From assembly GCF_004363075.1 (NCBI RefSeq), contig NZ_SNYN01000004.1, positions 186,001 to 250,000 on the forward strand: a stretch of 64,000 nucleotides of DNA, in the 5' to 3' direction. A model generated the notes under the pieces. That model saw only the letters and a program-made list of their open reading frames with translations, was not told the DNA's origin and did not search any database. This document shows, piece after piece, positions 10,895 to 18,487 of the stretch (position 1 is the first letter of the stretch; each line of letters starts with the position of its first letter). Both the position numbers and the translations under genes were made by a program. The stretch comes from Actinorugispora endophytica (GTDB lineage Bacteria > Actinomycetota > Actinomycetes > Streptosporangiales > Streptosporangiaceae).

Positions 10895-11510
10895 ATGTCC
10901 GACCCGGAGGAGCCGCAGATGCCGACGCTCGCACCCGAAGCCGCCAGGACGGCGAACATCACGGGCTCGGGTTCGCCTGGCCTCTTCACGAGGCTCGACA
11001 GTCTGCCCGAGACCAAACTCTGGCAGGCCGAGAGCTTGGACGGGGAAACCATCACCTTGTCGCCCACACCTGTCGGACGCCACGGCCGCAACGTCCGCGA
11101 ACCGGAGCGCCGGCTCGCGCCGCACCTTCCGGAGGAAGCGACTACGAGACGTACCTTGAGATCCGGATGCACGGTCTGCAGCGCAGTGTGATCCCCGATC
11201 TCTTCGTCGCCCCCGAGAAGGTACCGGACACCCCAAGCACTGGATCGGCCCCGAGAACGTGCTGCTGGTCGCGGAGGTGACGTCCAGGAGCAACGCCGGT
11301 GCCGACCGCGAGGACAAGCGCGAGATCTACGCCCGGGCGGGGATTGAGTTCTACCTGTTGATCGATCCGTTGCTCAACCGGGTCACCCTGCACACCAACC
11401 CTGAGGGCGTCGACTACAAGGACCGGGTGATCCGCAATTTCGGGGAGGGGTTGGCCATCCCCAAGCCGTTCGACTTCACCCTGGACACGTCCGGGTTCCG
11501 CGCGTACTGA
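10895..11510 (+). pseudogene. Uma2-family (DUF820) endonuclease, broken by two frameshifts
   Basis: The family sequence can be followed across three reading frames. Frame one gives LPETKLWQAESLDGETITLSP and GRHGRNV (10895 to about 11130). Frame two gives YETYLEIRMHGL, SVIPDLFVAPEKV (about 11140-11232). Frame three gives KHWIGPENVLLVAEVTS, YARAGIEFYLLIDP and ends at 11510. Together these rebuild one Uma2 protein of about 200 residues, with the PD...EVTS elements of its restriction-endonuclease-like fold. Two separate shifts, near 11130 and 11235, make one sequencing error unlikely, and the N-terminal half is also worn. Uma2 genes are numerous in filamentous actinomycetes; their role is unknown. 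Confidence 0.75.
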
Positions 11511-11645
11511 CCAGGCCCCGCGAAGGGGAGCGGTCCTTCCCGGCCGTGCTCCTCCCCGGAACGGACCGGCCCCGTGCCCCCCGGGAGGAGCGGTAGCGGC
11601 TAGTCTCCGAGACGAGCCTTCGCCCCCTCGGCCAGAAAGCAGCGT

Positions 11646-12818
11646 ATGACCGCGACGCCCGGAACCCCCGTATCCGATTCCGCAGCCGGTGACGCGGAGG
11701 CCGCGAGCCTGTGCGACCAGGCCAGGGACCTGGCCGAGGCAGGGCATCTCGAACGCGCGGCGGCCGTCTACGAACGCGTCGTGGCCGGGACCGCCCCGCG
11801 CCACCGGGCGCGGGCCGCGCTGGGGCTGGCGGTGGTGCGCGAGCGGGCCGGGGACGCCGAGGGGGCGCGGCGCGCCGACGAGACGGCGGTCGCCACGGGC
11901 CACCCCGAGTTCGCGCCGCGCGCCGCCTACCACCTGGCGCTCCTGCACGAGAGCGCGGGGCGGGCGGCCGACGCCGCCGACGCCTGGAGCGCGGTGCTGG
12001 ACTTCGGCAACGAGCGCTACCTGGGCGCGGCCCACCACGGGCTGGCCCGCCTGGCCGAGGAGCGCGGCGACCCTGACGCCGCGCGCGGGCACTGGCAGCA
12101 GGCCCTGGACGCGGCCGCCGACCCGGCCGCGGTGGCCGAGACGGCCCGGGACTACGCCGAGCGCCTGCTGGCGCGCGGCGCGGCCGCCGAGGCGGCGGAC
12201 GTCATCGCCCAGGGGCTGCGCGCCCGGGAGAGCCCCGCGCTGCGGGTGCTGCTCGGCGCGGTCCACGTGGAGAGCGCCATCGCCGAGTTCGGCGCGGCCG
12301 CCGACGGGGCGGACGGGCTCGACGCGGGCACGGCCGCGGTCGCCCACGAGCTGCTGGCCCGGCTGCTCGCCCTGCGCGGCGACCCCGGCGCGGCCGAGCG
12401 GGTGTGGCGCGACGGGGTGGCGCACCGCGACGCCGAGGTGGCGGCCGGGGTCCGCTCCCGGTTGCGGCGCGGGTTCCTCGAACCCGACGCGGAGGCCGTG
12501 GAGCAGGCCGGCGGGGCCGCGGAGGCGCCGTGGTGGGATCCCTACCTGGAGGCGGCGGTGGCCCAGGACAGCGCTCCGATGCTCACGGGGGAGCTTTTCG
12601 TGGCGCTCAGCCGGATCCACGGCCGCCTGGCGGTGCCGTACGCGAACGGGCGCGTTTCGGCCGCGGAGCTGCGCGCCGCCGTGGAGGAGGCGCTGCTGAC
12701 CCCGAGCGAGTACGTGTGGGGGCGCGCGCTGCACGACGACTTCCGCGAGCGCCTGCGCCGCGCCTCGGGCGGCGGCGCCGACGTGCTGCCCGAGGGCTGG
12801 CCCGACCGGGAGCGCTGA
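11646..12818 (+). CDS. Tetratricopeptide-repeat protein of unknown function
   Basis: 390 residues, alanine- and arginine-rich, with no signal peptide or membrane segment. Helical TPR-like units run from about residue 15 to 270: ARDLAEAGHLERAAAVYERVV, then AYHLALLHESAGRAADAADAW, then GLARLAEERGDPDAARGHWQQAL and further weaker copies. The last 100 residues (from about WWDPYLEA) are not repeat-like. It is probably a cytosolic scaffold or protein-interaction module. The ribosome-binding site is weak (GAAAGCAG). It converges on endonuclease V across the long palindrome at 12833-12906. No specific function can be assigned. Confidence 0.7.
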   Translation: MTATPGTPVSDSAAGDAEAASLCDQARDLAEAGHLERAAAVYERVVAGTAPRHRARAALGLAVVRERAGDAEGARRADETAVATGHPEFAPRAAYHLALLHESAGRAADAADAWSAVLDFGNERYLGAAHHGLARLAEERGDPDAARGHWQQALDAAADPAAVAETARDYAERLLARGAAAEAADVIAQGLRARESPALRVLLGAVHVESAIAEFGAAADGADGLDAGTAAVAHELLARLLALRGDPGAAERVWRDGVAHRDAEVAAGVRSRLRRGFLEPDAEAVEQAGGAAEAPWWDPYLEAAVAQDSAPMLTGELFVALSRIHGRLAVPYANGRVSAAELRAAVEEALLTPSEYVWGRALHDDFRERLRRASGGGADVLPEGWPDRER

Positions 12819-12832
12819 GCACACCCCGGATC

Positions 12833-12906
12833 CTCCCCGCCGATCGTGGCCTTTCCGGGGTCTCGACCACCTCCGAGACCCCGGAAAGGCCACGATCGGC
12901 GGGGAG
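12833..12906. repeat. Type A convergent-junction palindrome, copy 1
   Basis: Perfect 33-bp arms (12833-12865 and 12874-12906) flank an eight-base loop ACCACCTC. The arm contains CCGATCGTGGCCTTTCCGGGG. It lies between the TPR gene (+) and endonuclease V (-). It probably terminates both transcripts. The same architecture recurs at 17875, 26209, 46327 and 50404. Confidence 0.85.
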
Positions 12907-12915
12907 ACCACCGCG

Positions 12916-13599
12916 TCAACGCCCCAGCACGTCCCGGGAGAGCCGGTCCGCGCGGCGCACCGGTTCGCAGATCCGGTACCGGGGGGAGGCGCGCAGCACC
13001 AGTTCGCAGGCGGCGTCCAGGTCCACCCGGTGGCCGACGGAGACGTACACCGGCTTGACCCCGTCCTGCACGCGCAGGCAGCGGCCGACGACCTCGCCGT
13101 CCGCGCGCAGTTCGGTGACGGACCCCCGTTCGGGGGCCGGCGGCGCGGCCTCTCCCACGAACGCGGTCTTGGCCGCGCCCAGGACCGGCCGGTCCAGCAG
13201 CACGCCCAGGTGGCAGGCGAGCCCGAAGCGGCGCGGGTGCGCCAGGCCGAAGCCGTCGCAGACGTAGACGTCGGGTTCGGAGGCGAGCCGGCCCAGCGCC
13301 GCCAGCAGCGGGGGCAGCTCCCGGAACGCGAACAGCCCGGGAACGTACGGGAACGCCGGCTCGGCCCGCTCCGTGGCCGTCTCCACGACCTCCAGCGTCC
13401 GGGCGTCCAGCACGACCGCGGCGGCCACCACCGCCGACTCGGTGTAGCTGACGTCCAGCCCCGCCACCAGGCGGACCCCGTCGGGGTCGAGCGGCTCCAC
13501 CCGCACCCGCGGGGCCAGGCGGTCCTGCAGGGCGCGCGCCTCGGCGGGGTCGTCGGGCCAGAGCCGCTCGGCGGCCAGTTCCGCGATGACGTGCGGCAT
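12916..13599 (-). CDS. nfi: Endonuclease V (deoxyinosine 3' endonuclease)
   Basis: 227 residues, the normal length. It nicks DNA one base 3' of deoxyinosine to start alternative excision repair. The three metal-binding acidic residues are in place: Asp49 in AGLDVSY, Glu94 in AFRELP, and Asp115 in CDGFGLAHPRRFGLACHLG, the hallmark motif. A conserved AAKT segment follows. ATG 13599 is the first good in-frame start; no strong Shine-Dalgarno is visible. The membrane-protein gene upstream on the same strand ends 32 bp away, so the two may form an operon. The gene ends nine bases from a type A palindrome. Confidence 0.92.
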   Translation of the reverse strand: MPHVIAELAAERLWPDDPAEARALQDRLAPRVRVEPLDPDGVRLVAGLDVSYTESAVVAAAVVLDARTLEVVETATERAEPAFPYVPGLFAFRELPPLLAALGRLASEPDVYVCDGFGLAHPRRFGLACHLGVLLDRPVLGAAKTAFVGEAAPPAPERGSVTELRADGEVVGRCLRVQDGVKPVYVSVGHRVDLDAACELVLRASPRYRICEPVRRADRLSRDVLGR

Positions 13600-13631
13600 G
13601 AGGGTCCAATCGGGTCGGTGGCACGGCCCGA

Positions 13632-14198
13632 TCAGGTTCCCACGCGCTCGGCGTCCTTCGCCCGCCGGGACGGGGACGACGCCTCCAGGACACCCCAGAC
13701 GGCGACAACGGTGTTGATCACCGTGAACACCGCCAGCGGCTGGTAGAAGCCCAGCAGCGCCCCGGTGCGCTCGGCGTCGCCGACGTACCAGACCAGCGCG
13801 GTGAGCACGGCGGCGCCGATCGCGGCGGCCAGGACGCCGCGCAGCCAGGCCACCGCCTCGTACCGGACCTTCAGCGGGCCCGAGGCGGGGGCCTTGGGCG
13901 GAGGGGGGCCGCCCGCGAACCGGTGGGCGAAGCGCGCGTCGGCCCAGCGGACGAGGCTGTGCCCGTACGCCACCGTGAAGCCCAGGTACAGCACGCCGAT
14001 CCCGTGGCCGAGGTCGGCGTGCCCGCCCGAGCGCAGGTGCAGGGCGATGATCGCGAGCAGCGCCACGTCCAGCACGGGGACCAGCAGGAGCAGCAGGGTG
14101 CTCAGACGCCGGGCGCGCAGCAGGTAGCGGGAGGCCAGACCACCCAGCAGCAGCACCCAGAACAGCACCTCGCAGGCCAGGATCGCGGTCACGATCAT
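13632..14198 (-). CDS. Integral membrane protein of unknown function
   Basis: 188 residues with about five hydrophobic helices, at roughly residues 3-24, 33-53, 66-86, 118-138 and 148-168. The loop between helices three and four is proline- and lysine-rich (GGPPPPKAPASGP). I recognise no catalytic motif. ATG 14198 has AAGGGGA about seven bases upstream. It reads in the same direction as endonuclease V, 32 bp downstream, and is divergent from the histidine kinase, sharing a 108-bp intergenic region with it. Homologues are common in Streptomyces and relatives as unnamed membrane proteins, from memory. Confidence 0.75.
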   Translation of the reverse strand: MIVTAILACEVLFWVLLLGGLASRYLLRARRLSTLLLLLVPVLDVALLAIIALHLRSGGHADLGHGIGVLYLGFTVAYGHSLVRWADARFAHRFAGGPPPPKAPASGPLKVRYEAVAWLRGVLAAAIGAAVLTALVWYVGDAERTGALLGFYQPLAVFTVINTVVAVWGVLEASSPSRRAKDAERVGT

Positions 14199-14306
14199 CG
14201 TTCGTCCCCTTCCCGTCGTCGGACCCTCCCACTGTGTCGCGCGGGCCCGCCGCGGCGCGTCGGCGCAAGGGACGACCCGGTCGTACTTCCTTGGAGGGAC
14301 GAACCC

Positions 14307-15599
14307 GTGTCGCGGCCGTGCTGTGATGGAGCCGTGCGACTAGCGTGGTTGAAGCCGTTGGACCGGGAGGTCCTGGGCGGTTGGTCCCGTCTGGGCAGTC
14401 TCCTGTGGGCGTTGGCCCACCTGGCGTTGGGCGTGCCGCTGCTGATGGCGGGCGCGTACGTCCACCGGCCCGGTGTGGAACCGATCTGGCTGATGGGAGG
14501 GCTCGCCCTGGTCTGCGCGGGGGTGACGCTGCGGCGGACCCTCCCGGGCACCGGGCTGGTGGTGGGCACGCTGGGGCTGGCCGTGGACACGGTCCTGCTG
14601 GGACCCACGTCGGCGGCGTTCATCACCTACGGCGACCTGCTGTACGCGGTGGCCGTGTGGGGCCGGGGCCGGATCGCGTACGGCGTTTTCGCCCTGGTCG
14701 CCGTCCTCGGCGTGGTGGTGTGCGTGGTCGGCGGCTACCTCCTGTACACGGGGGCCCTGTCCGGGGGGATGCTGAACCTCATGCAGCTCGCGGGGCTGTA
14801 CGTGCTGGTGTTCGTCACGCCGATGACCACCGGGTTGAGCGTCCGCGAGCACCGCAGCCGCGCCGAGCTGGAGCGCGAGCGGGCCCACCAGATCATCCGG
14901 ATGGCCGAGCTCGACCGCGGCAGCGCCGTCGCGGAGGAACGCGGCCGGATGGCCCGCGAGCTGCACGACGTCATCGCCAACCACCTGAGCGCGGTGGCGG
15001 TGCAGTCCACGGCGGCGCTGTCCATGCGCGAGTTCGACGCCGAGCGGGTCCGGGACGTGCTGCGGGTGGTGCGCGACAGCAGTGTGCAGGGCCTGGCCGA
15101 GATGCGCCGGATGATCGGGGTGCTGCGCGCCGACGACCACCCCGAGCTGGAGCGGGTCACCCCCCGTCTGCGCGAGGTGGAGCGGCTGGTCGACGGCGCC
15201 CGCGCGGCCGGACTGGAGGTGGCGGCCGACGGCGTGGCCGAGGTCGGGGAGCTGCCCGCCCAGGTCGACGCGGCCGCCTACCGGATCGTGCAGGAGTGCC
15301 TGACCAACGCGCTGAGGTACGCCGAACCCCGGCGGGTCCGGATCGCGGCGCGGTGCCTGCCGGTGGGCGCCGACGGTGCGGGAACGCTCGTCATCGAGGT
15401 GGAGAACCCCGTCGAGCCGAGGCGCGTCGCGGCGGACGGGGAGGGCCTGGGCGCCGGGTGGGGCCTGACCGGGATGCGTGAGCGCGTCGGCCTGCTGGGG
15501 GGCGTGCTCGACGCGGGCCCCGACGGTGCGGGCCGCTGGCGGGTGCGCGCCGAACTGCCGTTGGAACGTTCACGAACGGAAGAGGGGACGACCGCGTGA
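14307..15599 (+). CDS. NarL-type sensor histidine kinase (HisKA_3)
   Basis: 430 residues. The N-terminal half holds five or six membrane helices (about residues 30-175) with little extracytoplasmic loop, so it probably senses a membrane signal. A coiled region then leads into the H-box ERGRMARELHDVIANHLS, with phospho-acceptor His220. The HATPase_c domain follows, with the N-box QECLTNALRYA and GLTGMRERV at the end. GTG 14307 has GGAGG nine bases upstream; GTG 14334 also fits the frame but its GGAG is only two bases away. The stop codon overlaps the start of the response regulator. This is the two-component arrangement common in actinomycetes; the stimulus is unknown. Confidence 0.9.
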   Translation: MSRPCCDGAVRLAWLKPLDREVLGGWSRLGSLLWALAHLALGVPLLMAGAYVHRPGVEPIWLMGGLALVCAGVTLRRTLPGTGLVVGTLGLAVDTVLLGPTSAAFITYGDLLYAVAVWGRGRIAYGVFALVAVLGVVVCVVGGYLLYTGALSGGMLNLMQLAGLYVLVFVTPMTTGLSVREHRSRAELERERAHQIIRMAELDRGSAVAEERGRMARELHDVIANHLSAVAVQSTAALSMREFDAERVRDVLRVVRDSSVQGLAEMRRMIGVLRADDHPELERVTPRLREVERLVDGARAAGLEVAADGVAEVGELPAQVDAAAYRIVQECLTNALRYAEPRRVRIAARCLPVGADGAGTLVIEVENPVEPRRVAADGEGLGAGWGLTGMRERVGLLGGVLDAGPDGAGRWRVRAELPLERSRTEEGTTA

Positions 15600-16237
15600 T
15601 CAGGGTCGTGGTGGCCGAGGACCAGGGGGCCGTGCGCTCGGGCCTGGTGATGATCCTGGAGTCCGCGTCGGACATCGAGGTGGTGGCCGAGGCCGCGGAC
15701 GGGCAGGAGGCGGTGGCGCACGCCCGGCGGCTGCTGCCCGACGTCGTCCTGATGGACGTGCGCATGCCCCGCAAGGACGGCATCACCGCGACCCGGGAGC
15801 TGGCCGGGACCGGGGTGGACGTGCTCATCCTGACCACCTTCGACCTGGACGAGTACGTGTTCGGCGCGCTGCGCGCCGGCGCGGCGGGCTTCCTGCTGAA
15901 GAACATCGAGGCCGGGGAGCTGGTCGAGGCGGTGCGCACGGTCGCCCGGGGGGAGGGCATGATCGCCCCCGCGGTCACCCGCATGCTCATCAACGAGTTC
16001 GCCGCGACCGGGCCGGGCCCGGGGGCGGCGGACTCCGGGGTGATCGACGCGCTGACCCCGCGCGAGCGCGAGGTGCTCGCCTGCGTCGGCGAGGGGCTGT
16101 CCAACCAGCAGATCGCGCGCCGCCTGCATATCACCGAGACCACCACCAAGACCCACGTCAGCCGCATCCTGGCGAAACTCGACCTGCGCAGCCGGGTGCA
16201 GGCGGCCATCCTCGCCCAGGAACTGGGCGTGCGCTGA
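15596..16237 (+). CDS. NarL/FixJ-family response regulator
   Basis: 213 residues. The receiver domain (1-120) has the acidic pair at Glu8/Asp9, phospho-acceptor Asp54 in VLMDVRMP, Thr in LTTF and Lys in LLKN. The C-terminal LuxR-type helix-turn-helix is LTPREREVLACVGEGLSNQQIA followed by TTKTHVSRILAKL. The GTG start overlaps the kinase stop by four bases (GTGA), so the two are translationally coupled and are certainly partners. It is followed by a hairpin and the convergent TetR gene. The regulon is unknown. Confidence 0.94.
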   Translation: MIRVVVAEDQGAVRSGLVMILESASDIEVVAEAADGQEAVAHARRLLPDVVLMDVRMPRKDGITATRELAGTGVDVLILTTFDLDEYVFGALRAGAAGFLLKNIEAGELVEAVRTVARGEGMIAPAVTRMLINEFAATGPGPGAADSGVIDALTPREREVLACVGEGLSNQQIARRLHITETTTKTHVSRILAKLDLRSRVQAAILAQELGVR

Positions 16238-16250
16238 CACCCCGGTCGTG

Positions 16251-16272
16251 GCCGCCGCAGGGGTGCGGCGGC
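16251..16272. terminator. Hairpin between the response regulator and tetR-family gene
   Basis: GCCGCCGCA (16251-16259), loop GGGG, TGCGGCGGC (16264-16272) form a nine-bp stem between convergent genes. The stem is perfect but short compared with other junctions in the window. Confidence 0.5.
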
Positions 16273-16310
16273 GGGCGGGAGGATCCCCGGTCCCGGTGGA
16301 GGGGCGGTCC

Positions 16311-16973
16311 TCAGCCCGGTCCGCCGCACAGGCCGCGGAGCAGGGCGTCGAGGCCCGTGGTGAAGGCGTGGTCGGGACCGGGGCCGGTGCCGCGCAGGGC
16401 CGCGACGGTGGGGAAGCGCCGGTCGATGGCCGCGGGTTCGCGGCTGGGCAGCCCCTCGGAGCGGACCTGGTGCACGACCGCGCCGACCACGTAGGAGTCC
16501 AGGGCGGCGGCCGCGGCGGGCACCGAGGCCGGGGCGAGTCCGGCTTCGGCGAACGCCGCGTAGTGGAGTTCGGTGGAGCGCAGCGCCGTGGCGGTGTCGG
16601 GCCGGCGGTGGATCATCAGCGGCAGCGCGCCCGAGTGCCGGAGCAGCGCGGCGCGGTAGTCGTGCGCCCAGTCGCGCAGCCGCTCGTCCCAGGGGCGGGC
16701 GTCCGCCTCGGGCTCCTCGGCGGCGCCGTCGTCCTCCCCGTCCGGCGGGGCGGCCTCGCCGGCGGCCCGCCCGGGGTCGCTGATGTACTCCACGATCGCG
16801 CCGAACAGCTGCTCCTTGCCGAGCGGGAAGTGGTGGTAGATCGCCATGGCCTCGACCTGGAGGGCGTCGCCCAGGCGGCGCATGGTGAGGCTGCGCAGGC
16901 CCATGCCGTCGATGATGCGGAGGGCTTCGGCGATGATGCGCTCGGCGCTGAGTCCGGCGTTGTTTCGGCTCAC
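16311..16973 (-). CDS. TetR-family transcriptional regulator
   Basis: 220 residues. The N-terminal TetR helix-turn-helix spans about residues 8-55 (AERIIAEALRIIDGMGLRSLTMRRLGDAL, then MAIYHHFPLGKEQL). The C-terminal ligand-binding half resembles the TetR_C tetracycline-repressor-type domain, with DYRAALLRHSGALPLMIHRRP. A low-complexity acidic insert sits at about residues 73-93 (PPDGEDDGAAEEPEAD). GTG 16973 is the start. It is divergent from the 131-residue protein at 17086. TetR regulators often control a divergent neighbour, but I see no clear operator in the 112-bp gap, and the small protein is not a transporter. Confidence 0.88.
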   Translation of the reverse strand: MSRNNAGLSAERIIAEALRIIDGMGLRSLTMRRLGDALQVEAMAIYHHFPLGKEQLFGAIVEYISDPGRAAGEAAPPDGEDDGAAEEPEADARPWDERLRDWAHDYRAALLRHSGALPLMIHRRPDTATALRSTELHYAAFAEAGLAPASVPAAAAALDSYVVGAVVHQVRSEGLPSREPAAIDRRFPTVAALRGTGPGPDHAFTTGLDALLRGLCGGPG

Positions 16974-17085
16974 GCCCCCATCCTAGACTTACCGTGTAAA
17001 GCCGGTGGATGATAACGGACGGATGCCAAGCGCGGATCCCGTTGCTCTAGAGTTGTGCCAATCGACCAGACGCTGAGGAGCGAGC

Positions 17086-17481
17086 ATGGTGCTGGGAGCC
17101 CGCAAGGCCGGAGCGGAAGCGCGTGCGCGGCACGCCGAGGACGTGGAGAAGGCGCGGCGGCTACCCGATCTGCTCGACGCGGCGCAGCGGGCCGGGCAGG
17201 AGCTGGCGGAGGCGCACCGGACCGACGCCGACGTGGTCGAACTGCACCGGTTGGGCGTGGCCTACGACGCCGCGCTCACCGACGCGATGCGCGCGGCCTA
17301 CGCCCGCGAGCGCGAACTCGTCGGAGCGCGCGGCTACGACGACCGCATCCACCGCCGCCGCAGGATGGCCCGGCCCGAGATCAAGGCCGCCACCGAACTG
17401 GCCGAGCGCCTGCTGACCATGCGCGAGCGGCACCGGCTGCACGGGATCGAGCGGGTGCCCCGCAGCCCCGCGGCGGCCTGA
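17086..17481 (+). CDS. Small Arg/Ala-rich helical protein of unknown function
   Basis: 131 residues, almost entirely predicted helix, rich in Arg, Ala and Glu (RKAGAEARARHAEDVEKARR). There is no signal or membrane segment. A GTTGCTCTAGAGTTG promoter-like sequence, with TAGAGT as -10, lies about 35 bp upstream, and GAGGAGCGAGC precedes the ATG. It is followed 13 bp later by a small GntR regulator, so the pair is probably an operon. YtrA-type GntR genes usually sit with ABC transporters; here the partner is this unknown protein instead. No function can be assigned. Confidence 0.65.
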   Translation: MVLGARKAGAEARARHAEDVEKARRLPDLLDAAQRAGQELAEAHRTDADVVELHRLGVAYDAALTDAMRAAYARERELVGARGYDDRIHRRRRMARPEIKAATELAERLLTMRERHRLHGIERVPRSPAAA

Positions 17482-17494
17482 GGCGGGGACCGCC

Positions 17495-17857
17495 ATGACG
17501 GAGTTCGTACGCATCGATCCCGCGTCGAAGGTCCCGCCGTACGAGCAGATCCGCACTGCCGTGGCCCACGCGGCCGCCAGCGGTGAACTCCCGGTCGGCT
17601 ACAAGCTGCCCACGGTGCGCGCCCTGGCCGGCGAGCTGTCGGTGGCGGTCAACACCGCCGCGCGCGCCTACCGGGAGTTGGAGCAGGCGGGGGTGGTCGA
17701 GACGCGCGGCCGCTCGGGCACCTTCGTGGCGGCGGGCGGCGACCGTCAGCGCGAGGAGGCGCTCGCGGCCGCGCGCCGCTACGCCGACGTCGTCTCCCGC
17801 CTGGGCATCGATCCGGAGGAGGCCCTGGACATCGTCCGGGCCGCACTGGACCGCTAG
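17495..17857 (+). CDS. GntR-family regulator, YtrA subfamily
   Basis: 120 residues, the short YtrA form. The winged helix-turn-helix fills residues 10-78: PPYEQIRTAVAHAAASGEL, KLPTVRALAGELSVAVNTAARAYREL, then GVVETRGRSGTFVA. The C-terminal 40 residues form a short helical dimerisation tail (EEALAAARRYADVVSRLG) in place of a ligand-binding domain. GGGGACCGCC precedes the ATG. It lies 13 bp after the helical protein and likely autoregulates that operon. It ends 17 bp before a type A palindrome. Confidence 0.88.
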   Translation: MTEFVRIDPASKVPPYEQIRTAVAHAAASGELPVGYKLPTVRALAGELSVAVNTAARAYRELEQAGVVETRGRSGTFVAAGGDRQREEALAAARRYADVVSRLGIDPEEALDIVRAALDR

Positions 17858-17874
17858 TGTCCCGCGTCCGGAGT

Positions 17875-17938
17875 CGCTGATCTTGACCTTTCCGGGGCCT
17901 CGAAGACGGTCGAGGCCCCGGAAAGGTCAAGATCAGCG
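17875..17938. repeat. Type A convergent-junction palindrome, copy 2
   Basis: Perfect 28-bp arms (17875-17902 and 17911-17938) with an eight-base loop AAGACGGT. The arm reads CGCTGATCTTGACCTTTCC and on. It lies between the GntR gene (+) and the small membrane protein (-). Confidence 0.85.
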
Positions 17939-17950
17939 GGAAGAGTGGGG

Positions 17951-18313
17951 TCAGTCGGCGCTGCGGGCCACGACGAAGTAGACCATGAGGATGCCGATCC
18001 AGGCGATCAGCAGCCCCGGAGCGCCGCCCATGCCGCCCGCGATGGCCGAGAGCGGTATGGCCACGCCCAGCGAGACGATGCCCATGACCAGGCGCAGGGT
18101 GTTGCCGCTCACCCCTTTGGCGGGTCGCGCGGGGGGCAGCGAGCCCGACGCGGCCCTGGCGTCGAGTTGGCTCCGGACCTGTTCGGCGATGGACTGGTCG
18201 AGGCGTTCGGCGAGGCTCGCCGCGATGGCGTCGTCGTACTCGGGACCGAGCTCTCGGCCGGCCTGAAGCGACGCGGCGATCTCGTTCCGGGGATCGGGGG
18301 ATTGCGCGGACAT
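17951..18313 (-). CDS. Small two-helix membrane protein
   Basis: 120 residues. The N-terminal two thirds are charged and helical (residues 1-70, with LAERLDQSIAEQVRSQLDAR). Two membrane helices follow at about residues 73-91 and 96-115, joined by GGMGG. No signal peptide or catalytic motif is visible. The cytosolic segment may oligomerise or bind a partner. It converges on the GntR operon and precedes the sigma factor gene on the same strand as that gene. Function unknown. Confidence 0.7.
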   Translation of the reverse strand: MSAQSPDPRNEIAASLQAGRELGPEYDDAIAASLAERLDQSIAEQVRSQLDARAASGSLPPARPAKGVSGNTLRLVMGIVSLGVAIPLSAIAGGMGGAPGLLIAWIGILMVYFVVARSAD

Positions 18314-18427
18314 GCCCCCAGTATCCGCCGGTGCGGACTTTCACGGATACCCCGAGCGGTGATCTCGGGGATAACTCAGGGGGACCCTGAGCCGTCCCGA
18401 GACGGATGTCCGCCGCGGACGAACGTC

Positions 18428-18463
18428 GGCCCCGCCGAGCCGCAGAAGCGGTTCGGCGGGGCC
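18428..18463 (-). terminator. Terminator of the sigma factor gene
   Basis: A perfect 16-bp stem closed by an AGAA tetraloop (18444-18447) lies 25 bp past the sigma factor stop on the minus strand. Stem arms are 18428-18443 and 18448-18463, including one GU pair. Confidence 0.7.
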
Positions 18464-18487
18464 GAAGGAGAGGGCGCGGGGCGCCGG

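Noticed and set aside
13923-14306. N-terminal extension of the histidine kinase
   Set aside because: The added sequence is Gln/His-rich antisense to the membrane-protein gene. The kinase starts well at GTG 14307.
16974-17085. TetR operator controlling the 131-residue protein
   Set aside because: No inverted repeat of convincing length was found in the gap.
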